DNA of 6,522 nucleotides from Nitrospira sp. (GTDB lineage: Bacteria > Nitrospirota > Nitrospiria > Nitrospirales > Nitrospiraceae), in NCBI GenBank assembly GCA_025935475.1, contig JAICVE010000162.1, forward strand, positions 1-6,522, read 5' to 3'. The notes under the pieces are model-generated. The model searched no databases. It saw nothing but the letters and a program-made list of their open reading frames with translations, and was not told where the DNA came from. Of the stretch, positions 1-4,913 are shown piece after piece. Within the stretch, counting starts at the first letter, position 1, and each line of letters starts with the position of its first letter. Both the position numbers and the translations under genes were made by a program.

Positions 1-279
1 GAGGATTACGAGCGCGGACATGATTTTTGTCAAACTGGCGGGCGACAACCGCTTCCCGGACTCATGCTCATAGAGGACGCGTCCGGTGTTGAGTTCTTTG
101 AGGAGAATACTGTGGGCGGGCACGCGGCGCCACGGCAACAACTGATCCTCGCTGACCGTATGCAGCTGCCTCGTTTTTCCACTGGCGCGTTTCGCGTGGA
201 CGGTTGCAGGGATGAGCAGCACAAGGCACAGCGCCGTCAAGAGGCAAGTGCGCATTCGACGACCGTGAGCAGACAACAT
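1..279 (-). CDS. D-alanyl-D-alanine carboxypeptidase, family S11 (PBP5/6 type), N-terminal part; 3' end outside window
   Basis: The first 93 residues are visible and the frame runs off the window at position 1. The start at 279 is preceded by GAGAGG seven bases upstream, and an in-frame TGA (295-297) excludes a longer protein. Residues 9-29 form a Sec signal peptide (MRT, hydrophobic core, ending ATVHA), so the enzyme is exported. Residues 56-93 read as the start of a penicillin-binding/transpeptidase fold: HSILLKELNTGRVLYEHES, then SPASLTKIMSALVIL. S82-L-T-K85 is the SxxK catalytic motif, with Ser82 the acylated nucleophile and Lys85 the general base. Family members remove the terminal D-Ala from peptidoglycan pentapeptides in the periplasm and so limit cross-linking. 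The SxN and KTG motifs would lie beyond the edge. It is last in a minus-strand cluster, 15 bases after the zinc-ribbon gene. The family is well supported; which paralogue (DacA, DacC, DacF) cannot be told. Confidence 0.88.
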   Translation of the reverse strand, partial: MLSAHGRRMRTCLLTALCLVLLIPATVHAKRASGKTRQLHTVSEDQLLPWRRVPAHSILLKELNTGRVLYEHESGKRLSPASLTKIMSALVIL

Positions 280-294
280 GCGTGCGCCTCTCGT

Positions 295-483
295 TCAGAG
301 CGTAAAGGATTCCCGAACCTTCGTGCCCCGAAATCCGCTATCGATCACCTTGTGAAAAAATCGAAGAAGATCGGCGAGATCGATCCAAAATCCGCAATTG
401 AGACAGCGAGCATAGAGACGCCGGTTCATGAGCGTATAGTGCCGCTCGACCATCATGAAGCCTTTGCACTTGAGACAATCCAT
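295..483 (-). CDS. Small zinc-ribbon (double CxxC) protein, hypothetical
   Basis: This 62-residue protein has two CxxC knuckles, C3-x2-C6 and C27-x2-C30, separated by 20 residues, which is the spacing of a treble-clef or zinc-ribbon site binding one Zn(II). His15 lies between them. The rest (residues 34-62) is mixed hydrophobic and basic, ending GFRGTKVRESFTL, with no membrane segment or signal peptide, so it is probably cytoplasmic. The ATG at 483 is fixed by an in-frame TGA two codons upstream. No good Shine-Dalgarno is visible, so translation may depend on coupling to the gene before it, which ends 23 bases upstream. Its TGA lies only 15 bases before the carboxypeptidase start. Short proteins of this look are, from memory, common in Nitrospirota, but I know no function. 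The paired cysteines and the packing between two genes make it more than a chance frame. Confidence 0.72.
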   Translation of the reverse strand: MDCLKCKGFMMVERHYTLMNRRLYARCLNCGFWIDLADLLRFFHKVIDSGFRGTKVRESFTL

Positions 484-506
484 CGTTCAAGGAGCCAATA
501 AGGTTG

Positions 507-707
507 TTATCTGATGCGCTTCATCACCAACGCGAGGCATCCGGCCAGGAGACCGCCGCCGAAAATCGTCGTGGTGAACGACAAGTATGGGCTCGCCCCG
601 GCGCTAGGATGTGCCCCATCGAACAGGTCGCGCACCCCTCCCTGAACCATGAGCACCGACAGGGTGAGAAGCACGCCCATGCCGAACCACCATGAGAAGG
701 ATCTCAC
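507..707 (-). CDS. Small integral membrane protein, two predicted helices, hypothetical
   Basis: A 66-residue protein starting at GTG (705-707), with GAGGA five bases upstream. Residues about 6-24 (WWFGMGVLLTLSVLMVQGG) and 45-62 (TTTIFGGGLLAGCLALVM) are hydrophobic enough to cross the membrane. Between them is a short polar loop with DLFDGAHPSAG, and the protein ends in basic KRIR. By the positive-inside rule the basic C-terminus is cytoplasmic, which with two helices puts the N-terminus inside as well and the loop outside. I recognise no family. It is the first gene behind a good sigma70-like promoter and is followed at 23 bases by the zinc-ribbon gene, so it probably heads an operon leading to the D,D-carboxypeptidase. 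The real ribosome binding site and promoter, plus a hydrophobic pattern unlike a random frame, support it. Confidence 0.62.
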   Translation of the reverse strand: MRSFSWWFGMGVLLTLSVLMVQGGVRDLFDGAHPSAGASPYLSFTTTIFGGGLLAGCLALVMKRIR

Positions 708-751
708 CGCTGTCCTCGTGAAGGGCAGCCAAAAGGCCGCGCCTGCCGGTC

Positions 752-780
752 ACTTTAGCCGAGGGGTCAGGGACTGTCAA
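752..780 (-). promoter_or_regulatory. Sigma70-type promoter for the membrane protein / zinc-ribbon / carboxypeptidase cluster
   Basis: On the minus strand a consensus -35 TTGACA (780 to 775) is followed by a 17-base spacer and a -10 TAAAGT (757 to 752, four of six consensus positions). Transcription would begin near 745, giving a leader of about 38 bases before the GTG start at 707. The position between the lipoprotein stop (806) and the next gene indicates that the three downstream genes have their own promoter, whether or not they also receive read-through. Confidence 0.65.
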
Positions 781-788
781 GCTGACAG
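774..788. repeat. Perfect inverted repeat over the -35 box
   Basis: CTGTCA-AGC-TGACAG is a 6-bp perfect inverted repeat with a 3-base centre. It covers the whole -35 hexamer of the promoter at 752-780. It could be an operator half-site pair or a small hairpin at the end of the lipoprotein transcript. A second short one, GTCG-TTT-CGAC, follows at 790-800. Neither has a T-run after it on the minus strand, so an intrinsic terminator is unlikely. Confidence 0.4.
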
Positions 789-805
789 CGTCGTTTCGAC
801 ACGGG

Positions 806-2014
806 CTATGGAACGGCCTTGGATGAAGAAGCGGCGGTGGCCGGAACGCGTCCTCCTTTAAGCCCGCGATGAAGAAAAATCGACACTGTCCCGTCGCCAT
901 TGTCGGCCGTGACCAGCCCTGGCTCCTCGACCTCGCTGCTCGTCACGCGGTATAACGCAATTGCGAAGGGCCCCGCCTTGGTGCGGTAATTCCTTGGCGG
1001 ATACTCGAACGTGCCGTCGCCTCGGCCGAAGAGGATCGAGAGATCGCTGGATTGCAGATTGACGATGGCAGCATCAACACGATGGTCCCCGTTAAAGTCC
1101 CGAGCCAATCCGAAGTTCGGGCCTGCGTTCGCACCGGAGTCGTGGCCTGCCTGGAACGTCGCATTGCCATTTCCCAGAAATGTTGAAAAGCTGTCTCGCT
1201 CCCCGTTGATGACGAGCAGGTCCCGGATGTGGTCGTTGTTGAAGTCTGCAAAACTGACTCCCAACGGACGTCTGCCGGAGCGGTAATCCGTCGGCGACTG
1301 AAACGTCCCGTCTCCATTGCCGATCCAAATGGAGACGGCATTGGACATGGGGCCTCCATTCGTGACCACCAGATCGATTTTCTCGTCGCCGTTGAGATCC
1401 GACAACGCCACTGAGGTAGGGGTGTCGCCGTATTCATACTGTGCTCCGTGCTTGAATTCACCGTTGCCCTGGCCAAGAAACACCTTGATTTTGTCATTGC
1501 GCAAGGCGACGACAAGATCCGCCATCCGATCGCCGTTCAGATCGTCGCTGGCAATCGATACGGGTGTCCGGTGGACGGGGTATTGCGGCCCTTCCGTGAA
1601 TTTGCCGTCGCCCCTGCCGAACAATACGGCAATTTGATCTCCGCCCGCGCAGGCCAGCACGATATCCGGAAACCTATCAGCATTGAAGAAGCCTGTCGCA
1701 AGCGACCGTGGTTCCTGACAGACGTGCAGTTGCACTTGATCGTGAAAGCTCCCATCGCCGTTTCCGATCAGGATCGACAACGTGTTGCTGCTCACATTGG
1801 TCGTCATGAGATCAGTCACGCCATCCTGGTTGATATCGATGGCGGTGATGGTGGTAGGGTTCTTGCCGACCTTGTAACTCGCGAAGTAGTAAAAGAGATC
1901 GGGCGGGACGTAGGGGTCCTGCTTGGAACACGCGGTGGCCACTCCCATCGCGATGATGCCGGACACGAAAAGCGTCCAGCCGTATCTGGCGGTCATTGGC
2001 TGCCGTGCCCACAC
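806..2014 (-). CDS. Secreted lipoprotein with seven-bladed FG-GAP/VCBS beta-propeller
   Basis: 402 residues from a GTG at 2014, which has GAGG seven bases upstream; an ATG at 1996 (396 residues) is the alternative. A longer frame to a TTG at 2107 is unlikely because the promoter lies inside it. The N-terminus is a lipoprotein signal: basic residues, hydrophobic WTLFVSGIIAMGVATA, then Cys29 followed by SKQD. The lipobox ATAC lacks the usual Leu at -3. From residue 48 a unit of about 49 residues repeats seven times. Six copies carry a Ca2+-binding-like loop: DINQDGVTDL (60), FFNADRFPDI (109), DLNGDRMADL (158), DLNGDEKIDL (206), DFNNDHIRDL (257), DFNGDHRVDA (306). Each is followed by a strand such as ILIGNGDGSF. 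The seventh unit (about 355-384) has lost the loop but keeps SIFLHRG. This is the integrin-alpha-like FG-GAP/VCBS propeller, used in adhesion and in binding proteins or sugars outside the cell. The ligand is unknown. Ser at +2 would favour the outer membrane under Enterobacterial rules. Confidence 0.85.
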   Translation of the reverse strand: MWARQPMTARYGWTLFVSGIIAMGVATACSKQDPYVPPDLFYYFASYKVGKNPTTITAIDINQDGVTDLMTTNVSSNTLSILIGNGDGSFHDQVQLHVCQEPRSLATGFFNADRFPDIVLACAGGDQIAVLFGRGDGKFTEGPQYPVHRTPVSIASDDLNGDRMADLVVALRNDKIKVFLGQGNGEFKHGAQYEYGDTPTSVALSDLNGDEKIDLVVTNGGPMSNAVSIWIGNGDGTFQSPTDYRSGRRPLGVSFADFNNDHIRDLLVINGERDSFSTFLGNGNATFQAGHDSGANAGPNFGLARDFNGDHRVDAAIVNLQSSDLSILFGRGDGTFEYPPRNYRTKAGPFAIALYRVTSSEVEEPGLVTADNGDGTVSIFLHRGLKGGRVPATAASSSKAVP

Positions 2015-2073
2015 GCCGAGGCCTCGTCCGTCCCGCAATCGTCGTTGAATCGCCAACTCCTGAAGGGGGAGGT

Positions 2074-2103
2074 AGTATACCGGCGGTGGGTTTCTCCTGG
2101 CAA
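2074..2103 (-). promoter_or_regulatory. Sigma70-type promoter for the beta-propeller lipoprotein
   Basis: On the minus strand, TTGCCA (2103 to 2098, five of six consensus) and TATACT (2079 to 2074, five of six) are separated by 18 bases. Transcription would start near 2067, leaving a leader of about 53 bases before the GTG at 2014. Because the promoter lies inside the upstream extension of the lipoprotein frame, it argues against any start above about 2067. Confidence 0.62.
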
Positions 2104-2109
2104 TCAAAT

Positions 2110-2126
2110 GGGCCGCACCCCGGCCC
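2110..2126. repeat. Inverted repeat between the divergent promoters
   Basis: GGGCCG-CACCC-CGGCCC is a perfect 6-bp inverted repeat with a 5-base centre. It lies 6 bases upstream of the lipoprotein -35 hexamer and between the two divergent promoters. This is a plausible place for a regulator site, but such a GC-rich short repeat can also arise by chance. Confidence 0.3.
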
Positions 2127-2161
2127 CGATGCCTGACCGCCGACGCAGCGGAAACAGCCCT

Positions 2162-2191
2162 TTGAAAGTCGGCTCCGGTCTAGGGTAGACT
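2162..2191 (+). promoter_or_regulatory. Candidate sigma70-type promoter for the 106-residue hypothetical protein
   Basis: TTGAAA (2162-2167, five of six) and TAGACT (2186-2191, four of six) are separated by 18 bases. Transcription would begin near 2197-2199, close to the ribosome binding site at 2205-2213. The -10 box is embedded in the short inverted repeat GTCTA-GGG-TAGAC (2178-2190), which could be an operator. This promoter is weaker than the two on the minus strand. Confidence 0.42.
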
Positions 2192-2193
2192 AC

Positions 2194-2214
2194 ACTCCTT
2201 TTGCAAGGAGGAGT
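2194..2214 (+). promoter_or_regulatory. Strong ribosome binding site paired to an upstream anti-Shine-Dalgarno stretch
   Basis: AAGGAGGAG (2205-2213) ends three bases before the ATG at 2217 and is close to a perfect Shine-Dalgarno. Just upstream, ACTCCTT (2194-2200) is complementary to it in two registers: CTCCTT with AAGGAG (2195-2200 / 2205-2210) and ACTCCT with AGGAGT (2194-2199 / 2209-2214). In any transcript that starts above 2194 the site could fold shut. If transcription starts at about 2198, as the proposed promoter predicts, most of the pairing partner is missing, so the regulatory reading is uncertain. Confidence 0.5.
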
Positions 2215-2216
2215 CC

Positions 2217-2537
2217 ATGGGCAATACGTTAAGGGTTGATATCACGATGTACGGGATTGCAGAAGTCCTGCACTGGTGCCATGACCGCAATAAGGGGCGA
2301 ATCCCTGGGGTGGACACGGCTGGATTTGAAAAGATGAAAGCGCTGCTGGCGGAAAAGCCACAGTCAGGCGATTACTTTACGCTGGATCAGTTTTGGAAGA
2401 AAAAAGTGACGATGGATCTCACCGAAGAGGAAGTGGCGCTCATCGACCGTTGCCTCTACGACATTCCGAACCTTGATAACGAACCTTTGCCTCAGATCCG
2501 CCACAAATTTTGGCCGCAACAGGCCGCCGCACATTAG
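2217..2537 (+). CDS. Conserved-looking hypothetical protein, 106 residues
   Basis: I do not recognise this protein. The ATG at 2217 follows a near-ideal AAGGAGG at five-base spacing, which makes it a real gene and fixes the start. It is soluble-looking, with no signal peptide or membrane segment. Charged, probably helical stretches (AEVLHWCHDRNK at 15-26, EKMKALLAEK at 38-47, LTEEEVALIDRCLYD at 68-82) alternate with short loops. It ends IRHKFWPQQAAAH. The two cysteines (C21, C79) are not in a metal-binding spacing. The DLTEEEVALIDRCL segment resembles a generic helix N-cap and is not diagnostic. It is the only plus-strand gene in the window, transcribed divergently from the lipoprotein and convergently to the PCP_red-repeat gene, so it is probably a single-gene unit. 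Confidence 0.8.
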   Translation: MGNTLRVDITMYGIAEVLHWCHDRNKGRIPGVDTAGFEKMKALLAEKPQSGDYFTLDQFWKKKVTMDLTEEEVALIDRCLYDIPNLDNEPLPQIRHKFWPQQAAAH

Positions 2538-2545
2538 CGCTCACT

Positions 2546-2582
2546 CAGGCCTCGACCTTACTAAGGGACGGTCCGGGGCCTG
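2546..2582. terminator. Hairpin in the convergent gap, possible bidirectional terminator
   Basis: CAGGCCTC (2546-2553) pairs with GGGGCCTG (2575-2582) with one G-T wobble. The stem continues, after a bulged C at 2574, as GACC (2554-2557) with GGTC (2570-2573) around a 12-base loop. It fills the 65-base gap between two converging genes (stops at 2537 and 2603), where a shared terminator is expected. There is no T-run on either side, so it is not a classic intrinsic terminator and may rely on Rho or act as a 3'-end stabiliser. Confidence 0.45.
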
Positions 2583-2602
2583 TGGAGACGCCTTTCGCAG
2601 GA

Positions 2603-3604
2603 CTACAGCGTTCCTTCTCCCTTGAGATAGCGCCTGAATCGGTCCATCAGTTCGGCTCCCAACGTCCCCCCCTCCGGCTTCTTGGTCTCTGGATCGGCGA
2701 AGTGGCTGCGGATTTCCTGAAGACGTTTTTCAGCCTGTTCGTTGCCTTGTAACCGCTTGGTCTTTTCCAAGGCAGTGTCGAAGGCGTCAAAAGTCAATTC
2801 ATTGTATCCGAAGGAGCGAATGCGTTTGACGGCCTTCATCATGGCCTGGTTGCGAAAGCCGGTGAGATGCTCGGAGTCGATTTCCTTCAACCCCAGTTTG
2901 CGCGCGCGGCGCTCGGCGGCTTTTCGAATGCCGCTCCTGACGAAGTCCGGTGAGGTTTGCAGCCGTTTCCAGGCTTCATCAGTCCAGGCGATTCGTTCTT
3001 GCGGGGCGTCCCACAGTTGTACGAGGGTGTGCTCGTCAATTTGCGCCAAGCCCTTTTCCCGTGCCAAGTCTTCCGTGTCACGTTTCAGCATGTCGGTCAC
3101 GAATTCAATCGCGATCGGCGGCGACTGCTGAAGCTTCTCTCGAAGACGCGCCTGCGCGCCTTCCGTCCAGGGCAATGGAGGCAACGCGGCCTCACGGACA
3201 TCTCCCAGGGCTTCCACCCGCTCGAAGAGATCCACATTGACTTCCATGTGGCCTCCTTCCTTGGCCACCTCCTCGGCGATCTGCTTAATCATCCCGCGCA
3301 TGAATTCTGGCACCGTATTCAGCCGCTCCTTCGCCGCGGCGGTCCAGGGCAGCCGGCCCTGCGCCATCGCTTCCGCTGCCTCGGTCATCCCCGAGGCCCC
3401 TCCCATTCCGCCCATCATCTGGCTCTTGAACTGTTCGAGGGTCGCCTCGGTGATTTCCGCATAGCCCAGTTCCCGCGCCTTTTTTTCGGCGAGCCGACGG
3501 ACCATGCCTCGCAGGAAGATGGGGGCACGCTCCATGCGTTTCAGGGCCCCTTCTGTCCATCGGACGTCGGTGGCAACCGTGTGGTCGGAATCTGATGCAG
3601 CCAT
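2603..3604 (-). CDS. Tandem PCP_red-domain protein (four repeats plus a half), cysteine-free, function unknown
   Basis: 333 residues; the ATG at 3604 has GAGGA eight bases upstream. Four units share the pattern W-T-x2-A-x3-L/M, then x-P-x-F-hydrophobic-R, then a basic helix with A-x-E-x2-A-R/K-x3-G, then a short I/V-containing helix: W16 to about 60 (WTEGALKRMERAPIFLRGMV), W87-131 (WTAAAKERLNTVPEFMRGMI), W146-197 (longer, with LREKLQQSPP), and W207-251 (WTDEAWKRLQTSPDFVRSGI). This matches, from memory, the roughly 45-residue PCP_red domain at the C-terminus of ChlB/BchB, a subunit of dark-operative protochlorophyllide reductase. No ChlN/ChlB catalytic core, Fe-S cysteine or other chlorophyll gene is present, so reductase activity is not implied. 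Residues 61-84 are a Met/Gly-rich linker; 255-281 look like a half repeat; 282-333 are a charged helical tail. It follows the ihfB-like gene by 25 bases. Cytoplasmic; scaffold or helical binding module is a guess. Confidence 0.82.
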   Translation of the reverse strand: MAASDSDHTVATDVRWTEGALKRMERAPIFLRGMVRRLAEKKARELGYAEITEATLEQFKSQMMGGMGGASGMTEAAEAMAQGRLPWTAAAKERLNTVPEFMRGMIKQIAEEVAKEGGHMEVNVDLFERVEALGDVREAALPPLPWTEGAQARLREKLQQSPPIAIEFVTDMLKRDTEDLAREKGLAQIDEHTLVQLWDAPQERIAWTDEAWKRLQTSPDFVRSGIRKAAERRARKLGLKEIDSEHLTGFRNQAMMKAVKRIRSFGYNELTFDAFDTALEKTKRLQGNEQAEKRLQEIRSHFADPETKKPEGGTLGAELMDRFRRYLKGEGTL

Positions 3605-3629
3605 TTGGGTGGTCCTCTATGTAGGCCAA

Positions 3630-3908
3630 TTACTGGTTGAGCAATTCCTTGAGCTCCTTGCCGGCCTTGAAGAAAGGCACTTTCTTAGCAGGCACGGCCA
3701 CGGTAGCTCCGGTCTTCGGGTTGCGGCCCTCTTTCATCCGCCTTGATCTGAGGCGGAAACTCCCGAATCCCCGAATTTCGGTCTTATCGCCGTTCTTCAA
3801 CGAGTCCCTGACGCAATCGAAAATCGTGTTCACCACGATTTCCGCCTGCCGTTTGGTCAATGTCGTAACCTGCTCAGAGACACGCTCGATAATCTGCGCC
3901 TTGGTCAT
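3630..3908 (-). CDS. ihfB: Integration host factor beta / HU family DNA-bending protein
   Basis: 92 residues, the normal length for this family. The start at 3908 has GGGGAG six bases upstream. The N-terminal helices begin MTKAQIIERVSEQV; the core has EIRGFGSFRLR (44-54). The DNA-binding arm is RRMKEGRNPKTGATVAVPAKKVPFFKAGKELKELL, in which Pro64 of RNPKTG is the residue that intercalates into DNA and produces the sharp bend. The arm and the N-terminus are nearer to IHF-beta than to HU, and the gene also lies close to rpsA in Enterobacteria, which supports IHF-beta. IHF works as a heterodimer; an alpha partner is not in the window, so a homodimer cannot be excluded. It is 50 bases after sppA and 25 before the PCP_red-repeat gene. 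The ihfB symbol is likely but not certain; membership of the family is secure. Confidence 0.92.
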   Translation of the reverse strand: MTKAQIIERVSEQVTTLTKRQAEIVVNTIFDCVRDSLKNGDKTEIRGFGSFRLRSRRMKEGRNPKTGATVAVPAKKVPFFKAGKELKELLNQ

Positions 3909-3958
3909 GTCTGACTCCCCTTTCGCTGCGGCGAGCGCCGGCCCGCCCTTCGACCGAG

Positions 3959-4855
3959 TTAAAACGCCATGAGATACTTGAAGCTGACGCCCGAATAGAA
4001 ATCCAGCTTTGGGAAGAGCACCGACAAACGGGACTCGATGAGTTCCCTGATCGAGAACCGTCGCCGCGGCTCCACAACTTTCGGCTCCCCCTCAATTCCC
4101 GCCAGTTCGGCGGCAAGCTGTATGGCATCATCCAAGTTACCAAGCTCATCCACGAGCTTCGCGTCCTTGGCTTGTCGACCGGTAAAGATGCGGCCGTCGG
4201 CCAAGGCCTGGACCGTCGAAGGTTCCAGCGCTCGTCCTTCGGCAACGGCCTCAATGAACTGCTTATGCACGTCGTCCATGACAGATTGGAGCAGTGCCTG
4301 CTCCTCTTCGGTCATTTTTCTGAGCGGCGAGCCGACGTCCTTGAACTTCCCGCTCTTCACCACGATGCCTTCCACTCCAATCTTTTTCAGCAGACCTTCG
4401 ACGTTGGCCGTCTCCATAATGACGCCGATGCTGCCCGTGAGCGTGCCCGGATTTGCAATGATGCGGTCAGTGGCGGCGGCGATATAATAGCCCCCGGAAG
4501 CGGCGACCGTGCCCATTGAGGCGATGACCGCTTTGTTGTGCTTATTCCGCACACGCTGCACGGCATCGTAGATTTCCTGAGACGGAACCACCCCTCCGCC
4601 GGGACTGTCGATTCGCAGAACAATAGCTTTGACGGACGGGTTCTCCCCGAACCGTTTCAACTCGGTGACGGTGGATTGAGCGTCCAGGATCACGCCCTCA
4701 ACCCGAATGAGAGCCACCCGATCCTCAGTCGAGAGATCGAGGTCGGGGAACAACAGATTCAGGAGCAGCAGGAACGCGATGCCAATTCCCGCCAAAAGCA
4801 AAATCTTTCGAACGAGGGATCGCTTGACCGGCTTGCTCGACGTTTCATCACTCAT
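3959..4855 (-). CDS. sppA: Signal peptide peptidase SppA, short membrane-anchored form
   Basis: 298 residues from the ATG at 4855 (MSDET); an ATG five codons higher (4870) is possible, and neither has a strong Shine-Dalgarno. The basic N-terminus KPVKRSLVRK is followed by one membrane helix (about 16-36), placing the serine protease domain outside the cytoplasm. The S49/ClpP-like fold shows RIDSPGGG (81-88), ASGGYY with nucleophile Ser120, TGSIGVI (140-146) and SGKFKD with general base Lys172; the Ser-Lys distance of 52 matches what I recall of the Bacillus enzyme. This is the half-length form that assembles as an octameric ring, not the 67-kDa double-domain form of E. coli. It degrades cleaved signal peptides and other membrane-embedded peptides. 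The C-terminus (RRRFSIRELIESRL to FKYLMAF) is basic then hydrophobic and may pack on the ring or the membrane. It lies between rpsA and ihfB on one strand. Confidence 0.93.
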   Translation of the reverse strand: MSDETSSKPVKRSLVRKILLLAGIGIAFLLLLNLLFPDLDLSTEDRVALIRVEGVILDAQSTVTELKRFGENPSVKAIVLRIDSPGGGVVPSQEIYDAVQRVRNKHNKAVIASMGTVAASGGYYIAAATDRIIANPGTLTGSIGVIMETANVEGLLKKIGVEGIVVKSGKFKDVGSPLRKMTEEEQALLQSVMDDVHKQFIEAVAEGRALEPSTVQALADGRIFTGRQAKDAKLVDELGNLDDAIQLAAELAGIEGEPKVVEPRRRFSIRELIESRLSVLFPKLDFYSGVSFKYLMAF

Positions 4856-4872
4856 AGAGGCTCTGCCCATGG

Positions 4873-4903
4873 CCGGCGCGGGAATCTGACGGCCCCGCGC
4901 CGG
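4873..4903 (-). other. GC-rich hairpin between rpsA and sppA
   Basis: CCGGCGCGGG (4873-4882) and CCCGCGCCGG (4894-4903) form a perfect 10-bp stem with an 11-base loop. It begins 10 bases past the rpsA stop and ends 17 bases before the sppA ATG at 4855. No U-run follows on the minus strand, so a full intrinsic terminator is unlikely. It could trim or stabilise the 3' end of the highly expressed rpsA message, or lower sppA translation relative to rpsA by crowding its start. Confidence 0.55.
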
Positions 4904-4913
4904 TGATCGTTAC

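Noticed and set aside
64..501. 145-codon plus-strand open frame at the left end
   Set aside because: It lies opposite the carboxypeptidase and zinc-ribbon genes, whose signal peptide, SxxK motif and CxxC pairs are convincing.
1448..2188. 246-codon plus-strand open frame opposite the beta-propeller gene
   Set aside because: Antisense shadow. The minus-strand frame has a lipoprotein signal and seven regular repeats, and this one has no coherent features and crosses the divergent promoter region.
2957..3595. 212-codon plus-strand open frame opposite the PCP_red-repeat gene
   Set aside because: Antisense shadow in GC-rich DNA; the minus-strand frame shows four conserved repeats and a ribosome binding site.
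2603..3604. Calling the PCP_red-repeat protein a protochlorophyllide reductase subunit
   Set aside because: Only the small C-terminal-type module is present. The nitrogenase-like core and cluster-binding cysteines of ChlB/BchB are absent, so the enzyme name would mislead.
3921..3950. GC-rich inverted repeats in the sppA-ihfB gap as a terminator
   Set aside because: Only short stems with tiny loops or interrupted pairing are possible, and no U-run follows; base composition explains it.
4856..4870. Five-codon N-terminal extension of SppA from the ATG at 4870
   Set aside because: It would start inside sequence adjoining the hairpin with no Shine-Dalgarno. The ATG at 4855 gives a normal basic N-terminus before the membrane helix, though the choice is not certain.
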